From: Pseudomonadota bacterium
GTDB taxonomy: Bacteria > Pseudomonadota > Gammaproteobacteria > Burkholderiales > Rhodocyclaceae
Reading direction: 5' to 3'
Length of the DNA: 64,000 nucleotides
Assembly: GCA_029776255.1 (NCBI GenBank)
Contig: JAKOTN010000064.1
Coordinates: 1-64,000 of the forward strand
A program made the translations under genes and the position numbers. Below, piece after piece: positions 18,908 to 28,240 of the stretch; position 1 is the first letter of the stretch; each line of letters starts with the position of its first letter. The notes below the pieces were generated by a model. The model saw only the letters and a list, made by a program, of their open reading frames with translations, was not told the DNA's origin and ran no database searches.

Positions 18908-20530
18908 CTAGTAGACATCGCGAAAGCGGTTGGTGATCGGATAACGCCAGTCCTTGCCAAAGCCCCGCTGCGTGACACGAATGCCGACCGGCGATTGCCG
19001 CCGCTTGTACTCGCTGATCTTGAGCAAGCGCACGACGCGCCGCACGTCGGTTTCCGAGTATCCCCTGGCGATGATTTCGCGCGGGCTGAGGTCGTTCTCC
19101 ATATACGCTTCGACGATGGCGTCCAGCACCTCATAGGGTGGCAAGCTATCTTGATCGGTCTGGCCGGGTTTCAGTTCGGCCGATGGCGGGCGGGTGATGA
19201 TTCTTTCGGGAATGACGTGAGACAGACTGTTTCGCCAACGGGAAAGCCGGTAAACCAAGGTTTTTGCAATGTCCTTGATGACCGCGAAACCGCCGGCCAT
19301 GTCGCCATATAGCGTGCAGTAGCCGACAGCCATCTCCGATTTGTTGCCGGTGGTCAACACCAGCGAGCCGGTCTTGTTGGACAGCGCCATCAGAATCATG
19401 CCGCGGATGCGCGCCTGCAGATTTTCCTCGGTGGTGTCGGCGGGCAGACCGGCGAACTGCGGCGCGAGCAGCGCGGCGAAGGTTTGCATCGCCGGTTCGA
19501 TGGCGATTTCGTCGTAGCGCACGCCGAGCAGGCCGACCATCGCTCGCGATTCGACGAGGCTGAGTTCAGCCGTGTAAGGAGAGGGCATCATCACCGCTCG
19601 CACTTTCTCCGCGCCGAGGGCGTCCACGGCGATACACAGGGTCAGTGCCGAATCGATGCCGCCGGAGAGGCCGATGATCGCGCCCGGGAAACCGTTCTTG
19701 CCCAGATAATCGCGTACGCCGAGCACCAGCGCCTGGTAAACCTCCGCTTCAAGACCAGGCGACGAGGCGATGTCGCCGGGCAGGGGCTCGCCATCGACGA
19801 ATTCGACAATCGCCAGTGCTTCCTCGAACTGCGGCAATTGGCAGCGGAGCGTGCCACGTGAATCAAGAACAAAGGAGCCGCCGTCGAAGACCAGTTCGTC
19901 CTGTCCACCGGCAAGATTGGCGTACACCACCGGCAAGCCGGTGCTGGCGATGCGCTGCCGGAGGACCTGGGTTCGCTGCATTTGCTTGCCCATGTGATAC
20001 GGCGAGGCGTTGAGAACCAGCAAGACTTCCGCGCCAGCCCTACGGGCGAGGTCGGCGGCGCCGGCTTCCCAGACATCGGCGCAGATGTTGATACCGCAGC
20101 GCACTCCCTTCAAGGTCAGCACGCACGGCGTGTCGTCCGAGTCGAAATAGCGTTCCTCGTCGAACACTTCGTAGCTCGGCAAGCGTTTTTTGTAATAAGT
20201 GGCCGTGCGCATGCCGTTGCTGAGCAAGGTCGCCGCGTTGAAGCAGCGGTCACCGCGTCGTTCGGGGTGTCCGATCAGCACGTCGATCGCCGGCAGCCGG
20301 GTCGCCAGTGCCGCGAGTTCGCGTTCGCACGCGGCATGGAAATCCTGGCGCAGCAGCAAGTCCTCGGGCGGATAGCCGCAAAGCGCCAGCTCCGGCGTCA
20401 GCAACAGATCGGCGCCTTGCCGGTGGGCCCGCTCGGCGAAATCGACAATCCGAGCGGCGTTGCCGGTGAGGTCGCCGACCGTGACGTTGATCTGGGCGAT
20501 CGCAATTTTCAGGGACATGGGTGCACTCAT
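18908..20530 (-). CDS. nadE: Glutamine-dependent NAD+ synthetase
   Basis: A 540-residue two-domain enzyme. The N-terminal nitrilase-type glutaminase (about 5-255) shows the triad regions TPELALCGYPPEDLL (Glu), KKRLPSYEVFDEERYF (Lys) and GINICADVWE (Cys). The C-terminal synthetase has the ATP P-loop IIGLSGGIDSALT plus LVLTTGNKSEMAVGYCTLYGDMAGG and ITRPPSAELKPGQTDQDSLPPY. It makes NAD+ from deamido-NAD+, glutamine and ATP. Two starts are possible, 20530 and the ATG at 20518 (MSLKIAIAQ); neither has a clear ribosome-binding site. A GC-rich hairpin lies just upstream. Confidence 0.96.
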   Translation of the reverse strand: MSAPMSLKIAIAQINVTVGDLTGNAARIVDFAERAHRQGADLLLTPELALCGYPPEDLLLRQDFHAACERELAALATRLPAIDVLIGHPERRGDRCFNAATLLSNGMRTATYYKKRLPSYEVFDEERYFDSDDTPCVLTLKGVRCGINICADVWEAGAADLARRAGAEVLLVLNASPYHMGKQMQRTQVLRQRIASTGLPVVYANLAGGQDELVFDGGSFVLDSRGTLRCQLPQFEEALAIVEFVDGEPLPGDIASSPGLEAEVYQALVLGVRDYLGKNGFPGAIIGLSGGIDSALTLCIAVDALGAEKVRAVMMPSPYTAELSLVESRAMVGLLGVRYDEIAIEPAMQTFAALLAPQFAGLPADTTEENLQARIRGMILMALSNKTGSLVLTTGNKSEMAVGYCTLYGDMAGGFAVIKDIAKTLVYRLSRWRNSLSHVIPERIITRPPSAELKPGQTDQDSLPPYEVLDAIVEAYMENDLSPREIIARGYSETDVRRVVRLLKISEYKRRQSPVGIRVTQRGFGKDWRYPITNRFRDVY

Positions 20531-20536
20531 CAGCGA

Positions 20537-20557
20537 AAGGGGCGCTTGCGCGCCCCC
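20537..20557 (-). terminator. Hairpin with short T-run between ppa and nadE
   Basis: On the minus strand GGGGCGC and GCGCCCC pair around a 4-nt loop and are followed by TTTC. It lies after ppa and directly before nadE, so it may end or attenuate the ppa transcript. The T-run is short, so the terminator call is tentative. Confidence 0.5.
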
Positions 20558-20596
20558 TGGTCAAAGTGGATAAACCGGAAAAAGCGGACGCTTCGC

Positions 20597-21145
20597 TCAG
20601 TAGGCCGGTTTTTCCTTGGCGTTGTTGTAGCGATCGACGCCTTCCATGATTTCTTTTTTGGCTTCATCGCTACCCAGCCAGCCGGCGACCTTGACGAACT
20701 TGCCGCGTTCGAGGTCTTTGTAGTGGGCGAAGAAGTGAGCGATCTGATCAAGGATCACCTGCGGGAAGTCGCGTGGCGACTCGATATCGCGATACATCGG
20801 TGTCAGGCTGTCCACCGGAACGGCGAGCAGTTTGCCATCCGGTCCGGCCTCGTCTTCCATCGTCAGCAGACCGATCGGCCGGCAGCGGACGACAACCCCT
20901 GGCGGCAGCGCGAACTGCGTGACCACCAGCACATCGACCGGGTCGCCGTCACCGGAAATGGTGTGCGGGATGTAGCCATAGTTGCATGGGTAGTGCATGG
21001 CGGTGGCCATGAAACGATCGACGAAAACGGCTCCGCTGGACTTGTCCACTTCGTACTTGACGGGGTCGGAGTGCATTGGAATTTCGATGATGACGTTGAA
21101 ATCGTTCGGGAGCGCCAAGCCTGGAGGTACGCGATCAAGACCCAT
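20597..21145 (-). CDS. ppa: Inorganic pyrophosphatase (family I)
   Basis: A 182-residue soluble family I pyrophosphatase. Conserved stretches are FNVIIEIPMHSDPVKYEVDKSSG, the PCNYGYIPHT loop, the metal-binding signature DGDPVDVLVV with its three Asp residues, and the C-terminal HYKDLERGKFVKVAGW. It hydrolyses pyrophosphate released by biosynthesis, which suits its place beside nadE, whose reaction releases PPi. AAAGGG lies 7 nt before the ATG. A hairpin separates it from nadE downstream. Confidence 0.97.
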   Translation of the reverse strand: MGLDRVPPGLALPNDFNVIIEIPMHSDPVKYEVDKSSGAVFVDRFMATAMHYPCNYGYIPHTISGDGDPVDVLVVTQFALPPGVVVRCRPIGLLTMEDEAGPDGKLLAVPVDSLTPMYRDIESPRDFPQVILDQIAHFFAHYKDLERGKFVKVAGWLGSDEAKKEIMEGVDRYNNAKEKPAY

Positions 21146-21260
21146 TTTGTAGCCCTTTACTGGTTGCGGATGCGGCCATTATACCCGTCCGGCCTGTCGC
21201 GGGTGGCGCGCCATGAGCGAGACGCTTCATTTGTCATGTGTGCCGCTTGCGCTGGCCGGA

Positions 21261-21881
21261 TCAGGCCGAGGCGCTGCCGCGCTCGGCGATGCGGTCCCGC
21301 CAGGCTTGCAGATGCGGCATGTTTTCGCTGTCGGGATGGAAGCGCATCAAGCCGCGCGCGAATTCGACCGCGCAAAATGCGGTGATGTCGGCGATGGTGA
21401 AGCGGTGACCGGCGACGAACGACTGTTTGGCCAGTTCGCCGTCGAGCCAGCGCGCGACCTCGCGCACCTTTTCGCCCTGCGAGCGGCCGAATTCTGGGAA
21501 TTGTGGCTGTTCGAGCGACGCGAGTCCCGGATGGGTGTGGCGAATGCAGTTGGCGAAGCCGCCGAAAAGGTAAAGCTCGACGCGCCGGTCGGCCATTTCG
21601 ATGAAAGCTCGCTCGTCGTGGCCGACACCCATCAGATTGGGTTCGGGTTGTATCCCCTCCAGATAGGTGCAGATCGCGCGCGTTTCGCAAAGAACGCGTC
21701 CATCGTCCAGCTCGAGGGCCGGGACCCTGGCCAAGGGATTCTTGGCCCGAAAATCCTCGCGCCGGTGCTGTCCGGCGCCGAGGTCCACGTTTTCGAACGC
21801 GATGTTCGTCAAGCCTTTTTCGGCAATGAACATCAACACTCGGCGCGGATTCGGCGCTTTTGGGGAAATGAATAGTTTCAT
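21261..21881 (-). CDS. Glutathione S-transferase family protein
   Basis: A 206-residue GST-fold protein. The thioredoxin-like N-terminal domain starts MKLFISPKAPNPRRVLMFIAEKG and contains the cis-Pro and glutathione-binding segments NPLARVPALELDDGRVLCETRAICTYLE. The all-helical C-terminal domain contains FVAGHRFTIADITAF, the N-capping box motif. No catalytic Cys is in the usual CPxC place, so Ser or Tyr type chemistry is likely; the substrate is unknown. A second GST gene follows the same strand upstream (21967-22674), suggesting a pair. Confidence 0.9.
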   Translation of the reverse strand: MKLFISPKAPNPRRVLMFIAEKGLTNIAFENVDLGAGQHRREDFRAKNPLARVPALELDDGRVLCETRAICTYLEGIQPEPNLMGVGHDERAFIEMADRRVELYLFGGFANCIRHTHPGLASLEQPQFPEFGRSQGEKVREVARWLDGELAKQSFVAGHRFTIADITAFCAVEFARGLMRFHPDSENMPHLQAWRDRIAERGSASA

Positions 21882-21966
21882 CGCTTACCTCCGGGTTATT
21901 TAAAGTACGGAAAGAATTGGCTACCGGCGGATCCGAGTCCCGTCCGAGGTGCCTTGTATCTCGTAT

Positions 21967-22674
21967 TCAGACGCCTTGTTGTCGCGATTGTCCCATCTCG
22001 ACCATCCGGCGCGCGTCCTCGACAAACCGCTGCGCCTTGCTGTCGTCGGCGTCGCGATCGATCGGCGAAGGCGGAATATCGATGCCGCGCTGCGCCGCCG
22101 GTCGATCGCCAATTTGCCGCAGCCAGCGCTGGAGGTGCGGCAAATCGTCAATAGCGATGCCGGACCAGCGGTAGGTGCGAACCCATGCCCAATTGGCGAT
22201 ATCGGCGATGGAATAGTCGTCGGCGAGATAGTCGTGCTGCTGAAGGTGTCCATCGAGAACCCGGAATAATCGACGGCATTCGCCTTGGTAACGATCGATG
22301 GCCGGCTGGATTTTTTCCGGAAAATAACGCAGGAAAACATTCGCCTGCCCCATCATCGGGCCGATACCGCCCATCTGGAACATCAGCCATTGCACCGCTT
22401 GCGAGCGACGCTTCGAATCCGCGGGCAGCAGCCGCCCGGTTTTTTCCGCCAGGTAGAGCAGGATCGCGCCCGATTCGAAAACGGCAAAATCACCCGCCGC
22501 GCGATCGACGATCGCCGGAATTCGGCCGTTGGGGTTGATGGCCAGGAATCCGGCTTGTTTTTGCTCGCCGGTGGACAGGTTCAGCGGATGAACCGTGTAG
22601 GGCAGGGCGAGTTCCTCCAAGGCGATAGAGATTTTGTGCCCATTCGGTGTCGCGGCGGTATAAAAATCGATCAT
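21967..22674 (-). CDS. Glutathione S-transferase, YghU/YfcG-like
   Basis: A 235-residue GST starting [22 protein letters not shown]. It has the glutathione-binding stretch [35 protein letters not shown] and a C-terminal domain with [16 protein letters not shown]. The TAATPNGHK start and overall pattern resemble the disulfide-bond oxidoreductases YghU and YfcG, which use bound glutathione rather than an active-site Cys. The ATG at 22674 has GGGAG 9 nt upstream, which rules out the earlier in-frame ATGs. About 330 bp of upstream DNA separates it from the divergent ppk2. Confidence 0.9.
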   Translation of the reverse strand: MIDFYTAATPNGHKISIALEELALPYTVHPLNLSTGEQKQAGFLAINPNGRIPAIVDRAAGDFAVFESGAILLYLAEKTGRLLPADSKRRSQAVQWLMFQMGGIGPMMGQANVFLRYFPEKIQPAIDRYQGECRRLFRVLDGHLQQHDYLADDYSIADIANWAWVRTYRWSGIAIDDLPHLQRWLRQIGDRPAAQRGIDIPPSPIDRDADDSKAQRFVEDARRMVEMGQSRQQGV

Positions 22675-22908
22675 CGTGTCCATCTCCCGAAAGTTGCCGA
22701 CGTGGTCGTTTGACACCGGTCAATCGGCCATCGTTGCAAGCATGGTACCTCAAGCAGCCTTTCGCGATGACCGTCATCGATCGGCGCGGCGGGCAGCGAT
22801 TCGAATGTTTTAGGCCACTCGCGTTTCCCTCGACCAGGGTTTTCACGGTCAAATCGGGCCGCGCGTACAAAAATCGAGAAAAAGAAGTCTTTAATGCCTC
22901 GCACGTAA

Positions 22909-22938
22909 TTGAAGTACCTGACATTTCAGCGCTATCAT
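22909..22938 (+). promoter_or_regulatory. Candidate sigma-70 promoter of ppk2
   Basis: TTGAAG at 22909-22914 and TATCAT at 22933-22938 are separated by 18 nt, 70 bp before the ppk2 ATG. The match is 4 of 6 at -35 and 5 of 6 at -10. The rest of the 22675-23007 intergenic region shows no gene. Confidence 0.5.
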
Positions 22939-23007
22939 GGCAAGTGCCGTCACGCACGGAAAAGACCTCTTTTTTGCGACACCACATATTCCTTGGGAGA
23001 GAGATAG

Positions 23008-24276
23008 ATGGACAAAAGAACTCCGCCGCCCGCATCAGGCACTGATAACACCACGGCGGCAGGACCCAGTGAAGCCGATAAAGCGGAGTCTCCGGTAGCC
23101 AAGCCGGCGGCGCGGACTCCGCGGGCGCGTACCGCTTCCGCGGCGCGCGTGGCGGCTCCGCGCAAAGCCTCTGCTGGCGACGTGGCGCCGGCACATACCC
23201 CAAGCGCCATGGAAGCCTACGATATCGCGGATTCGATCAACGCCGCTGTCGAACAAAAGAAGGTCGCCTTGCGCGACATCATCGCGCAAGCTACCGTCGC
23301 TGATGCCGCGTCGCTGGCCAAGACGCTGGAAGCGATCATGACTGGCTCTTCTCCCGACGATGCGCAAGAGCTGCGCAAGGCCCTGCTTGGCAAGGAGCCT
23401 CCGGCGGCGGCGAAACCGCCGACCAGTCCTGATGAGGAACTGGCGACCGGCTGGCGGGACAACAATTCCTACCCTTATCGCAACCTGATGTCGCGCAGGG
23501 CCTATGAGAAGCAGAAGTACCGTCTGCAAGTCGAACTGATCAAGTTGCAGAACTGGGTCAAGGAAAGTGGTCAGCGTCTGGTGGTGATTTTCGAGGGACG
23601 TGACGCGGCGGGCAAGGGTGGTGCGATCAAGCGTTTCACCGAACACCTCAACCCGCGTGGCGGCCGCGTCGTCGCGCTTGAGAAACCAACGGTCGAGGAG
23701 CGCGGGCAATGGTATTTCCAGCGTTATGTCCGCCATTTGCCGACCTCCGGTGAGATCATTTTCTGTGACCGTTCGTGGTACAACCGGGCGGGTGTCGAGC
23801 GTGTGATGGGTTTCTGCACCGACGAGGAATACAACGAGTTCATGCGGCAAACGCCGGAGGTCGAGCGGACATTGGTGCGTAGCGGCATTCACCTGGTCAA
23901 ATTCTGGTTCTCGGTTAGCCGCAAGGAACAACGGCGGCGTTTCAAGGAACGCGAGGTCCATCCGCTCAAGCAATGGAAATTGTCGCCTATCGATCTGGCT
24001 TCGCTCGATAAGTGGGACGACTACACCAAGGCGAAGGAGGCGATGTTCTTCCACACCGACACGGCCGAGGCGCCATGGACGGTGATCAAGTCGGACTGCA
24101 AGAAACGGGCGCGCCTGAACGCCATCCGCTATGTCCTTCACAAACTGAACTACACAGGCAAGGACGTCGAGGCCATCGGCCCGATCGACCCGCTGTTGGT
24201 CGGTCGTCCGCACGTGGTTTACGAGCCAGGCGGTAGCAGCGCGCGAACGAAATCCGAACATACGGCGATTTTGTAA
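23008..24276 (+). CDS. ppk2: Polyphosphate kinase 2
   Basis: A 422-residue single-domain PPK2. A variable N-terminal region of about 140 residues, rich in Ala, Pro, Lys and Arg, precedes the kinase core. The core has Walker A EGRDAAGKGG (196-205), the lid-proximal RGGRVVALEKPTVEERGQWYFQRYVRHLP, Walker B FCDRSWYNRAGVERVMGFC, and SPIDLASLDKWDDYTKAKEAMF. Class I PPK2 uses polyphosphate to phosphorylate nucleoside diphosphates, or the reverse. The long basic leader is unusual and may act in polyphosphate or DNA binding (inference). It has its own promoter candidate and a strong terminator. Confidence 0.94.
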   Translation: MDKRTPPPASGTDNTTAAGPSEADKAESPVAKPAARTPRARTASAARVAAPRKASAGDVAPAHTPSAMEAYDIADSINAAVEQKKVALRDIIAQATVADAASLAKTLEAIMTGSSPDDAQELRKALLGKEPPAAAKPPTSPDEELATGWRDNNSYPYRNLMSRRAYEKQKYRLQVELIKLQNWVKESGQRLVVIFEGRDAAGKGGAIKRFTEHLNPRGGRVVALEKPTVEERGQWYFQRYVRHLPTSGEIIFCDRSWYNRAGVERVMGFCTDEEYNEFMRQTPEVERTLVRSGIHLVKFWFSVSRKEQRRRFKEREVHPLKQWKLSPIDLASLDKWDDYTKAKEAMFFHTDTAEAPWTVIKSDCKKRARLNAIRYVLHKLNYTGKDVEAIGPIDPLLVGRPHVVYEPGGSSARTKSEHTAIL

Positions 24277-24302
24277 ATCGGCAACGTTTGAGAGTCATAT
24301 GG

Positions 24303-24332
24303 AAAAAAGGGCGCCTTCGGCGCCCTTTTTTT
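24303..24332. terminator. Bidirectional Rho-independent terminator
   Basis: A stem of GGGCGCC and GGCGCCC around a short TTC loop is flanked by A-rich sequence on the left and TTTTTTT on the right. It lies 27 bp after ppk2 and before the convergent chemoreceptor gene, so it can serve both transcripts. Confidence 0.85.
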
Positions 24333-24465
24333 GCTTGTTTCCGGTGTCGTGTGCGATTAACGAGGGCGGGCGCCTGGCGACGGACGCCTGAATGGACATC
24401 CGCAATGGAAGCCGCCAACGAAGGTGAGCGTCGTTGGCGGTTTCGGCGGGTGTTGCTCTGGATGG

Positions 24466-26097
24466 TTAAATGCGGAAGCGGTTGACTTGTGTTTGCAGAT
24501 CGTGGGCGACCTGTTCCAGCTGGGTCGTCGTGGTGGCTGTGCTGCGAATCGTTGCCGCGGTCTGTTCGACCATCTGCGCCATTTCCTCGACGCGCTGTGT
24601 GATCGACGTGGCGGCAAGGCTTTGTTCCTGCGTGGCGGTGGTGATTTCAGAAACGCGCCGCAAGGTCTGGTCGGAACCGCTCTTGATCTCGTTGAGCGAC
24701 TCGGCGGCTTCGCCGGTGAGTTGAACGCCTTTTTCGACATCCGGCAAGGCGTTGTTCATCGCCTCGACGGCGCTGACCGTGTCGCTTTGAATGCTGTTGA
24801 CCATCTCTTCGATACCTGTCGTCGCTTGCGCGGTTCTCTCGGCGAGCTTCCGCACTTCGTCGGCGACCACCGCGAAACCCCTTCCCTGCTCGCCGGCGCG
24901 CGCCGCTTCGATCGCCGCGTTCAGCGCCAGCAGATTGGTCTGGCCGGCGATGTCCTTGATCGTGGCGGCAATCGACGACACCTCCTGAATCCGGTTTTCG
25001 AGTAGATGGATGCGTGACGAGACATCGCTGACGGTGCTGGAAATCTTGCTGACCGCCGCCGTGGCTTGCCCGACGCGATCACTGCCTTCGCCCGCCAGAC
25101 GCATCGAGTCACGGGCATTTTTCTCCGTGTCGCTCGCGGTGTCGGCAATGACTTGTGACGTGACCGTGAGTTCTTCAAGCGAGGCGGCCATCGACGAGGT
25201 GGCGTCGGCTTGCTGTCCCGCCGCTTCCGCGATGTCGCGCGACGCAGCGCCGATATGTTCGGAACTGCTCACCACTTGTTGGACGCTGCCGTTTATCTTC
25301 TGGACCAATTCGCGCAGCGAGGAAACCATCGTGTTCACGGTTTCCATCATGCTGGCGGGTATCGGTTTGTCGATCGATACCGTGAGGTCGCCGCCGGCGA
25401 TGCGGCGCATGATTTCGACCGTTTCAACCGGTTCGCCACCCAGTTGCCGCAATACGCCGCGCCCCAGAAGCCAACCCATGAAACCCAGCAGTATCAACAG
25501 AACCAGCGAAATGCCGCCGAGAAGCAACATTTCATGCTGAAACTGGGTGTCGACATCGTCGATATATATACCGGTGCCGACGATCCAGCCCCAGGGTTCG
25601 AAACCGCGAACGTAGGAAATTTTCGGAAAGCCCGGCTCGCCGGGTTTGCGCACCCATTGATAGTCGACGAAACCGGCGCCTTGGGTTTTGACGACATTGA
25701 CGAACTCGATGTACAGCAATTTGCCCGTCGCATCCTTGTTTCCCGAAACGTTCTTGCCTTCGATTTCCGGCTTCAGCGGATGCATCACCGATCGCGGCTG
25801 ATGGTCGTTGATCCAGAAATAATCGTTGTTGCCATAGCGGGCGGCGCGCAGCGAGTCTTTCGCCGATTTCTGCGCCTGTTCGAGCGTCATTCGGCCGGCC
25901 TTGGCTTCCTGTTCGTAATATGCAAGCTGAGTGACCGCGTACTCGACGAGATTCTTGACCTTGGCCTTGCGGTCCTCGAGCATGGTGTCGCGTAATTGGA
26001 ACGACGCCGTGACCGACAGCAGCAGCAACCCAACCATGGATAAGCCGACCAGTATTTGGATGCGTCTCGAGACACGCCACAAGCCCAGTGATTTCAT
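24466..26097 (-). CDS. Methyl-accepting chemotaxis protein with single Cache domain
   Basis: A 543-residue chemoreceptor. TM1 is at about residues 13-33. A periplasmic single Cache domain (about 40-185) includes [21 protein letters not shown] and [18 protein letters not shown], typical of sCache_2 sensors of small carboxylates. TM2 (about 190-212) is followed by a HAMP linker and a signalling domain with the tip [40 protein letters not shown]. It lacks a C-terminal pentapeptide tether. The ATG at 26097 has GAGAAGAG just upstream. It converges on ppk2 across a shared terminator. Confidence 0.95.
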   Translation of the reverse strand: MKSLGLWRVSRRIQILVGLSMVGLLLLSVTASFQLRDTMLEDRKAKVKNLVEYAVTQLAYYEQEAKAGRMTLEQAQKSAKDSLRAARYGNNDYFWINDHQPRSVMHPLKPEIEGKNVSGNKDATGKLLYIEFVNVVKTQGAGFVDYQWVRKPGEPGFPKISYVRGFEPWGWIVGTGIYIDDVDTQFQHEMLLLGGISLVLLILLGFMGWLLGRGVLRQLGGEPVETVEIMRRIAGGDLTVSIDKPIPASMMETVNTMVSSLRELVQKINGSVQQVVSSSEHIGAASRDIAEAAGQQADATSSMAASLEELTVTSQVIADTASDTEKNARDSMRLAGEGSDRVGQATAAVSKISSTVSDVSSRIHLLENRIQEVSSIAATIKDIAGQTNLLALNAAIEAARAGEQGRGFAVVADEVRKLAERTAQATTGIEEMVNSIQSDTVSAVEAMNNALPDVEKGVQLTGEAAESLNEIKSGSDQTLRRVSEITTATQEQSLAATSITQRVEEMAQMVEQTAATIRSTATTTTQLEQVAHDLQTQVNRFRI

Positions 26098-26511
26098 TTG
26101 CTCTTCTCGTGAAAAATACAAGTGCGTTTGTTTGAATGAGGAGTCGACGCCATGTCCATCGACGGACGCAGAATTTTCGTTGTCAAGAAAACGCTAGTTT
26201 TGGGTGATCGCATGGCTGTTCGAGGCTTTTTTCGTTTAGCCTGACGACCGAATTGGTCAACTCATTAGCCACAGTCTGGTACACGGAGAAGCGGATCGCA
26301 AGTTCAGTTGGCAGATTTGTTTATTCACCGCGTGAGCGCGGAGTTTATTCACCGCGTGAGCGCGGACAGGCGCGGCGCCTTACCCGCGGAGGGGAACGGA
26401 AGAAGCGTGCCGGCCGGGCCGACAGCGGTCCGGCGCGCGTCTTGCACCGGCAACGCCTGGGTACGTCGTCGCCGCCGTATTTCGGAAAAAGGTTGAGTCG
26501 CCGGCGCGCCG
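26098..26511. other. Gene-free stretch between malQ and the chemoreceptor gene
   Basis: About 410 bp without a credible gene. The notable content is a 24-bp tandem duplication at 26320-26366, listed separately. The chemoreceptor promoter should be within the first 150 bp; I could not single it out. Confidence 0.45.
26320..26366. repeat. 24-bp direct tandem repeat, two copies
   Basis: The unit TTTATTCACCGCGTGAGCGC (first 20 bases, continuing GGA) occurs at 26320-26342 and again at 26344-26366. Each copy includes the short inverted repeat CGCG-TGAG-CGCG. The copies are essentially identical, suggesting recent duplication. Confidence 0.8.
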
Positions 26512-28035
26512 TCAGCCGTGACTACGTCCGTACAGTCGGGTGAGCGCCGCCAGTTTTTCGGCGTGCCGGCTATTTACCCACCGCCATTCGAAACGCCATT
26601 CCCAGGAGCCCTCGGCAAGGCTGGGCTGATTCATGCGATGCGCCGAATCGAGACCGAGCACGTCCTGAAAAGGGATGATACAAAGCGCGGCGACCGACGA
26701 GCAGGCGAGGCGGATCAAAGGCCAGGGCATGTCGTCGTCACTTTCGGCGGTGGCGCCGAGATAGGCGCGGACTTGCGCTTGGGCGTGCGGTGGCAACGAC
26801 TGCCACCAGCCGAGCGTGGTGTCGTTGTCGTGGGTGCCGGTATAAACGACGGTATCGGCCTCGTGGTTGTGCGGCAGATAAGGATTTTTCGCGTCGCCGT
26901 CGAAGGCGAACTGGAGGATGCGCATTCCGGGCAGTCCGATCGCCGCGCGCAAGGCGTTCACCTCGGCGGTGATAATGCCGAGATCTTCGGCGATGATCCG
27001 CAAACGGCCTTGCGCGTCGCCGAGTTCCCGGCGCATGGCGTTGAATACCGCTTCACCGGGTCCGGATCGCCACTGTCCGTCGATCGCGGTTTCGGCGCTG
27101 GCCGGGATTTCCCAGAAGGCTTCGAAGCCGCGGAAGTGGTCGATACGCACGATGTCGCAGAGCGTCATCGTCTGGCGCATGCGTTCCACCCACCAGCGAT
27201 AGGCGTTGTCGGCATGCGCCGACCAGCGGTAGAGCGGGTTGCCCCAGCGTTGTCCGCTGGCGCTGAAGTAGTCCGGCGGCACGCCGGCCACCGTCTTCTG
27301 CCGGCCGTCCTTGTCGAGGTCGAAGAGTTCGGGGTGCGACCAGACGTCGGCGCTATGTCCGGCGACGAAGATCGGCAGGTCGCCGACGATTTCGATCCGC
27401 CGCGAATTGGCGTAGCTTTTCAGCGCCCGCCATTGTTCGAAAAAGCACCATTGACAGAATTTCCAGAAGTTCACTTCGGCGGCATGGCGGTTGACTGCCG
27501 CGCGCAAGGCGCTGGCCTTGCGCCGGGCGAGCGGTGCCGGCCAGTCTTGCCAGAGGGCGCCGTCGGCGCCGTGCGCCACGTCCAGAGCCATGAACAGCGC
27601 GTAGTCGTCCAGCCAGGCGCTGGCGTCGGCGCAAAAAGCGGCAAAGGCGGAGTCGGTTTTGCCGGGGCCGGCGAAGAAGCGCGCGGCCGCGCGGCGCAGC
27701 AGCGGTTCCTTGAACGCGCGCACGGCGCCGTAGTCGACGCGTTCGCTGGGAAACGACGGCGGCGCAGCCAGATCGTCGTCGCTCAACCAGCCGGCATCGC
27801 GCAATTTGCACAAATCGATCAGCAGCTCGTTGCCGGCGAAAGCCGACGGGCTGACATACGGGGAGTTGCCGGGGCCAACCCGGCTCAGGGGCAGGACTTG
27901 CCATAACGACTGACCGGCCGCGACCAGCCAGTCGACGAAATGATAAGCCGCCGCGCCGAGGTCGCCGGTACCGTGGGGGCCGGGTAGGGAGGTGGGGTGC
28001 AGCAAAATGCCGCCCTGGCGGGGAAGAGATGACAT
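26512..28035 (-). CDS. malQ: 4-alpha-glucanotransferase (amylomaltase, GH77)
   Basis: A 507-residue GH77 enzyme. Conserved segments are GGILLHPTSLPGPHGTGDLG, WQVLPLSRVGPGNSPYVSPSAFAGNELLIDL, VGDLPIFVAGHSADVWSHPELFDLD, the nucleophile region IVRIDHFRGFEAFWEIP (Asp), the acid/base region IAEDLGIITAEV (Glu), and YTGTHDNDTTLGWW (Asp). It transfers maltooligosaccharide units between glucans and works in glycogen or maltodextrin metabolism. AAGGA lies 5 nt before the ATG at 28035. No glg genes are in the window. It is divergent from the Ser/Thr kinase gene. Confidence 0.96.
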   Translation of the reverse strand: MSSLPRQGGILLHPTSLPGPHGTGDLGAAAYHFVDWLVAAGQSLWQVLPLSRVGPGNSPYVSPSAFAGNELLIDLCKLRDAGWLSDDDLAAPPSFPSERVDYGAVRAFKEPLLRRAAARFFAGPGKTDSAFAAFCADASAWLDDYALFMALDVAHGADGALWQDWPAPLARRKASALRAAVNRHAAEVNFWKFCQWCFFEQWRALKSYANSRRIEIVGDLPIFVAGHSADVWSHPELFDLDKDGRQKTVAGVPPDYFSASGQRWGNPLYRWSAHADNAYRWWVERMRQTMTLCDIVRIDHFRGFEAFWEIPASAETAIDGQWRSGPGEAVFNAMRRELGDAQGRLRIIAEDLGIITAEVNALRAAIGLPGMRILQFAFDGDAKNPYLPHNHEADTVVYTGTHDNDTTLGWWQSLPPHAQAQVRAYLGATAESDDDMPWPLIRLACSSVAALCIIPFQDVLGLDSAHRMNQPSLAEGSWEWRFEWRWVNSRHAEKLAALTRLYGRSHG

Positions 28036-28240
28036 GACGATCCTTTAGTGGGTGAAGTGCGGGAGGGCGGCCGACTGCCGGGCCGCCAAGCAGGCGTAAT
28101 CCTAACCGGTCTCCGCCGAAGAAGGCACTGCCGGCGTGTGATTCGCGAAAAACGGCCGCGGTGGCCGAACGGCTTTGCCGGTGGCACAAACCGCGGCAGA
28201 ATGACAGGCTCGGTTTCGTTGCTTCGCTACGGGAAACTCG

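Noticed and set aside
26320-26366. Possible CRISPR repeat
   Set aside because: Only two direct copies with a 1-bp gap and no spacer, and no cas genes in the window.
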